Source of the DNA: Bacteroidota bacterium
GTDB lineage: Bacteria > Bacteroidota > Bacteroidia > Chitinophagales > Chitinophagaceae
Direction of reading: 5' to 3'
NCBI GenBank assembly: GCA_005882975.1
Contig: VBAS01000095.1
Location: forward strand, 1 to 33,080
Length of the DNA: 33,080 bases
Of this stretch, positions 29,872 to 33,080 are shown one piece after another. The position numbers were made by a program, and so were the translations under genes. The notes beneath the pieces were generated by a model. The model saw only the letters and a program-made list of their open reading frames with translations, did not search any database and had not been told where the DNA came from. Position 1 is the stretch's first letter; every line of letters starts with the position of its first letter.

Positions 29872-30195
29872 AATTTTAAAGTTTTGGTAGTTAATAAATC
29901 CGGAAGGGAGTCTTCTATATAGGCGGGAAAGCATTATCAAGTTATTTATTTAATCCCAAATATCAATCAGCAGTGCCCGTAAAACCAGCGTACAAGTACG
30001 TATTCTAAAGAAAAGGAGTTTCTACGCAGGCACCCTTCAGCAATTACCATATTAGTACGCTGTCACTTTAATACGAGTTGATACGCATTGAGAATTGTTA
30101 TGCTAACGTACTAGTTCCCAATAATTTTTTTGAGTAGATGCTACCTTGTTCCCGGGGCATCTGTGAGGCAAAATTGTGGTATAAAAATTACCGCA

Positions 30196-30606
30196 ATGAC
30201 ACCTCAAAAAACCTTCCGCATCAGTCTCGCAGCCATCATGATCTGCTCCTTTATGCTGGCTCCAATTAGCTCGAGAGAAGCTATACAAAAGTCAAAAAGA
30301 ATATCCTTCAACACCCAACAACAGGTGGTTGATGAAGGATCTTCTAAACAGGCAAATAATATTGATCTTACGATCCCTTTAGGTGATAAAAAGGAAAAAG
30401 AAAAGAATAATAATCATAACGAGGATCAGCCAAAAGCAAAACATCACTCTGATGAAGAGAAACATAAAAACCATGTTTATCATTATCACCGATTGAAAGC
30501 AAAGAAAAAGATCCACACAACATTTTTGCAATTATGCATGAAAATTTTTATTGCAATTAGTTTTATTTCAGTATTACTTTGCGGCTACCTGAGTATCGGT
30601 CATTGA
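30196..30606 (+). CDS. Hypothetical protein with hydrophobic segments at both ends and a Lys/His/Glu-rich middle
   Basis: From ATG 30196 (MTPQKTFRISLAAIMICSFMLAPISS...KEKEKNNNHNEDQPKAKHHSDEEKHKNHVYHYHRLKAKKK...LCMKIFIAISFISVLLCGYLSIGH); ends 2 bp before the next gene. Confidence 0.65.
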   Translation: MTPQKTFRISLAAIMICSFMLAPISSREAIQKSKRISFNTQQQVVDEGSSKQANNIDLTIPLGDKKEKEKNNNHNEDQPKAKHHSDEEKHKNHVYHYHRLKAKKKIHTTFLQLCMKIFIAISFISVLLCGYLSIGH

Positions 30607-30607
30607 A

Positions 30608-31432
30608 ATGAAAAAATATTTTAATTATAATGGAAGGTTTTTTGCGGATGATAAGAATGTTCTATCGAAAGACGACAGAAGTTATCGGTATGGAGATGGG
30701 GTTTTTGAAACTATGAAATTGATAAATGGAAATATTTTATTGAGGGATCACCATTTTGAAAGGTTGTTTTCGGGTTTAGAGGTTTTAAAATTTCACATCC
30801 CTGTTCTTTTCACAAAACAGAAAATTGAAAAGGAAATTAAAGAGCTGGGTAAAAAGAATGAATGTGAGAGATCCGCAAGGATTCGTCTTTCAGTATCCAG
30901 GGGAAATGGCCGTCTTTCTGATTGCGATAATAAATTTTCTTATTTGATCGAATGCTGGCCATTGGAACAAAAAGGGTTTAATGAAAACGGGTTGATCATT
31001 GATATTTTTCCTGATGCAAGGAAAAGCATTGATGTTTTTTCAAATCTTAAATCGGCAAATTATCTTCCTTATGTAATGGCTGCCATCTGGGCTAAAGAAA
31101 ATAGACTGAATGATGTTTTGATTCTGAATCAGCATGACCGTATCTGCGATTCAACAATTGCCAATGTTTTTTGGATAAAAGATAATAACATCTTCACACC
31201 TCCATTAAGCGAAGGTTGTGTCGCAGGTGTGATGAGAAAAAAAATTTTGGAATTGGCAACACTAAATCCTGATTACCTGGTGCAGGAATCTGTTCTTACC
31301 CGGGAAATATTGCTCCAGGCAGATGAAGTTTTTCTTACAAATGCTATTGCGGGTATTCGATGGGTAAAAGAATACCGGAATAAGGTTTATCAAAACACAA
31401 TTAGTGGTAAAATATTTCCTTTATTACACTAA
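30608..31432 (+). CDS. Class IV aminotransferase (branched-chain/aminodeoxychorismate lyase-like)
   Basis: 274 aa; DDRSYRYGDGVFETMKLINGNILLRDHHFERL, NYLPYVMAAIWAKENRLNDVLILNQHDRICDSTIANVFWIKDN. Confidence 0.9.
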   Translation: MKKYFNYNGRFFADDKNVLSKDDRSYRYGDGVFETMKLINGNILLRDHHFERLFSGLEVLKFHIPVLFTKQKIEKEIKELGKKNECERSARIRLSVSRGNGRLSDCDNKFSYLIECWPLEQKGFNENGLIIDIFPDARKSIDVFSNLKSANYLPYVMAAIWAKENRLNDVLILNQHDRICDSTIANVFWIKDNNIFTPPLSEGCVAGVMRKKILELATLNPDYLVQESVLTREILLQADEVFLTNAIAGIRWVKEYRNKVYQNTISGKIFPLLH

Positions 31433-31474
31433 ACAATTTCCAGTTTAAGTTGTTTGTTCATTAGTTAAGGCTTC

Positions 31475-32779
31475 ATGAGTTTACCCGTAAATATTTTTTG
31501 GTTTCGACGTGACTTGAGACTGCACGATAATGCAGGCTTATACCATGCCCTAAAGAAAGGTAAACCCCTTGTACCCGTTTTTATTTTTGACAGTAATATT
31601 CTGGATGAACTCGAAGACCGGCATGACAAACGAGTAGAATTTATACATTCATCATTGCAGGAGATCCAGCAATTACTTTTAGCTACCGGCTCAACATTAG
31701 ATGTGCGATATGGATATCCCAATGAGATATGGAAACAGTTAATTCAGGATTACAAGATTGAAAATGTTTATATCAATCATGACTATGAACCTTATGCACG
31801 AAGCAGAGACGAAGAAGTTGCAAAGTTTCTCAAAGCAAATGGAATAATATTTCATTCATTTAAGGACCAGGTAATTTTTGAAAAAGCGGAAGTGGTGAAA
31901 GATGATGGAAAGCCATATACCGTATTTACGCCTTATTCAAAAAAATGGAAAGCGACACTCAATAATTTTTATCTCTCTTCTTATCCAACAGAGAAACTTT
32001 TTTTTAATTTTTTCAGGCAAAAAGAAAAAGCAATCCTATCGCTTGCAGAAATGAACTTCAGGTCATCTGATCAGGGTTATCCAAAAAAAAATTGGAAAAC
32101 TGAAATGATCAAACAGTATAAAGAGCAAAGGGATTATCCTTCAGTTGATGGAACTTCCAGGTTAAGTGTACATATTCGGTTTGGAACTATCAGCATTCGG
32201 GAACTAGCAAGAGAAGTCCGTAAACTAAATGAGACTTTTCTTAACGAACTTACCTGGCGGGATTTTTATCAAATGATCCTCTGGCATTTTCCCCATGTTG
32301 TTGAACGATCTTTCAAACCCGAATATGATAACATCAAATGGAGAAATAATGAAAAAGAATTTGATGCCTGGTGTAAAGGTCAAACTGGTTATCCAATTGT
32401 TGATGCAGGCATGAGAGAGTTAAACACAACCGGTTTTATGCATAACCGTGTTCGAATGATCGTTGCTTCTTTTTTGACAAAACATTTATTGATCGACTGG
32501 CGCTGGGGAGAAGCATATTTCGCAAAAAAATTATTGGACTTTGACCTCGCAGCGAACAATGGTGGCTGGCAATGGGCCGCTGGTTCCGGTTGTGATGCTG
32601 CTCCATACTTCCGAATATTTAATCCTTATTTGCAAACCAAACGATTCGATCCGGAATTAAAATATATACGCAAATGGGTCCCCGAATTTGAGGAACTAAC
32701 TTATCCTCAACCTATCGTTGATCATGAATTTGCAAGAAAAAGATGTCTTGAAGTTTACGGAAAAGCTCTTAAAAAATAG
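31475..32779 (+). CDS. Deoxyribodipyrimidine photolyase
   Basis: 434 aa; NIFWFRRDLRLHDNAGLYHALKKG, LTWRDFYQMILWHFP, YPIVDAGMRELNTTGFMHNRVRMIVASFLTKHLLIDWRWGE, NGGWQWAAGSGCDAAPYFRIFNP. Confidence 0.96.
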   Translation: MSLPVNIFWFRRDLRLHDNAGLYHALKKGKPLVPVFIFDSNILDELEDRHDKRVEFIHSSLQEIQQLLLATGSTLDVRYGYPNEIWKQLIQDYKIENVYINHDYEPYARSRDEEVAKFLKANGIIFHSFKDQVIFEKAEVVKDDGKPYTVFTPYSKKWKATLNNFYLSSYPTEKLFFNFFRQKEKAILSLAEMNFRSSDQGYPKKNWKTEMIKQYKEQRDYPSVDGTSRLSVHIRFGTISIRELAREVRKLNETFLNELTWRDFYQMILWHFPHVVERSFKPEYDNIKWRNNEKEFDAWCKGQTGYPIVDAGMRELNTTGFMHNRVRMIVASFLTKHLLIDWRWGEAYFAKKLLDFDLAANNGGWQWAAGSGCDAAPYFRIFNPYLQTKRFDPELKYIRKWVPEFEELTYPQPIVDHEFARKRCLEVYGKALKK

Positions 32780-32780
32780 T

Positions 32781-33080
32781 TTAATCAAACCTTGGGTTAA
32801 CAAAATTATTGAGCTTTGACCCGAAGCGATAATTAAGGCCGAAACTCGTATATAGACTATAACCCGAAGCAATTTGTCTCCGGCGGGTAAGCACTTCTGT
32901 GACATCGGCTTCTTCTTTGGGTAAATATATTTGATCCCGGCTTAGTTCTGCATAAGAATAAAAATTAAAAGATAACCCACCAGTTATGCGTATATCAACT
33001 TCTCCATTTACTCTAAGATTCAAATATTTCCAATCATGAAAATAATTGTGATAATCTACTCCAAATTCTATGGTACCCCA
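32781..33080 (-). CDS. C-terminal fragment of probable outer-membrane beta-barrel protein, truncated by window end
   Basis: Open frame to window edge (GTIEFGVDYHNYFHDWKYLNLRVNGEVDIRITGGLSFNFYSYAELSRDQIYLPKEEADV...SGYSLYTSFGLNYRFGSKLNNFVNPRFD*), alternating beta-strand pattern. Confidence 0.6.
   Translation of the reverse strand, partial: WGTIEFGVDYHNYFHDWKYLNLRVNGEVDIRITGGLSFNFYSYAELSRDQIYLPKEEADVTEVLTRRRQIASGYSLYTSFGLNYRFGSKLNNFVNPRFD

Noticed and set aside
30103-30288. Minus-strand 61-aa ORF
   Set aside because: Overlaps the start of the better supported plus-strand gene at 30196; no recognisable features.

Overview
Bacteroidota (probably Chitinophagaceae-like) chromosomal window, judged from gene content and TAnnTTTG-type promoters. 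No rRNA, tRNA, CRISPR array, integrase or transposase was seen. Left part (1-12.5 kb): accessory and metabolic genes (DUF1593 protein end, broken alpha/beta hydrolase, AraC remnant, cupin, SDR, SemiSWEET, aldo/keto reductase, PAS-GAF histidine kinase with divergent receiver protein, MFS efflux, CPA1 antiporter, recJ). Middle (12.5-20.8 kb): conserved core block (polyprenyl synthase, OmpA-like protein, bamD, rpoZ-like, coaBC, porD/DUF4835-like, DUF4296 lipoprotein, CoA-transferase A/B). The most unusual part is 20.8-30.2 kb. It holds two paralogous cassettes of integral membrane protein, HisKA_3 histidine kinase and NarL-type response regulator. Two further orphan NarL-type regulators lie between them, and each is preceded by a copy of a ~205-bp structured intergenic repeat with ~12-bp inverted ends. 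A 10-mer, GTACTTGTAC, occurs in three intergenic regions of the cluster. Two otherwise dissimilar proteins upstream of the second cassette both end in NPCPPNQPG[S/N]-stop, encoded with mostly different codons. Right end: His/Lys-rich membrane protein, class IV aminotransferase, photolyase and a partial probable beta-barrel protein. All family assignments come from reading motifs, without database searches.
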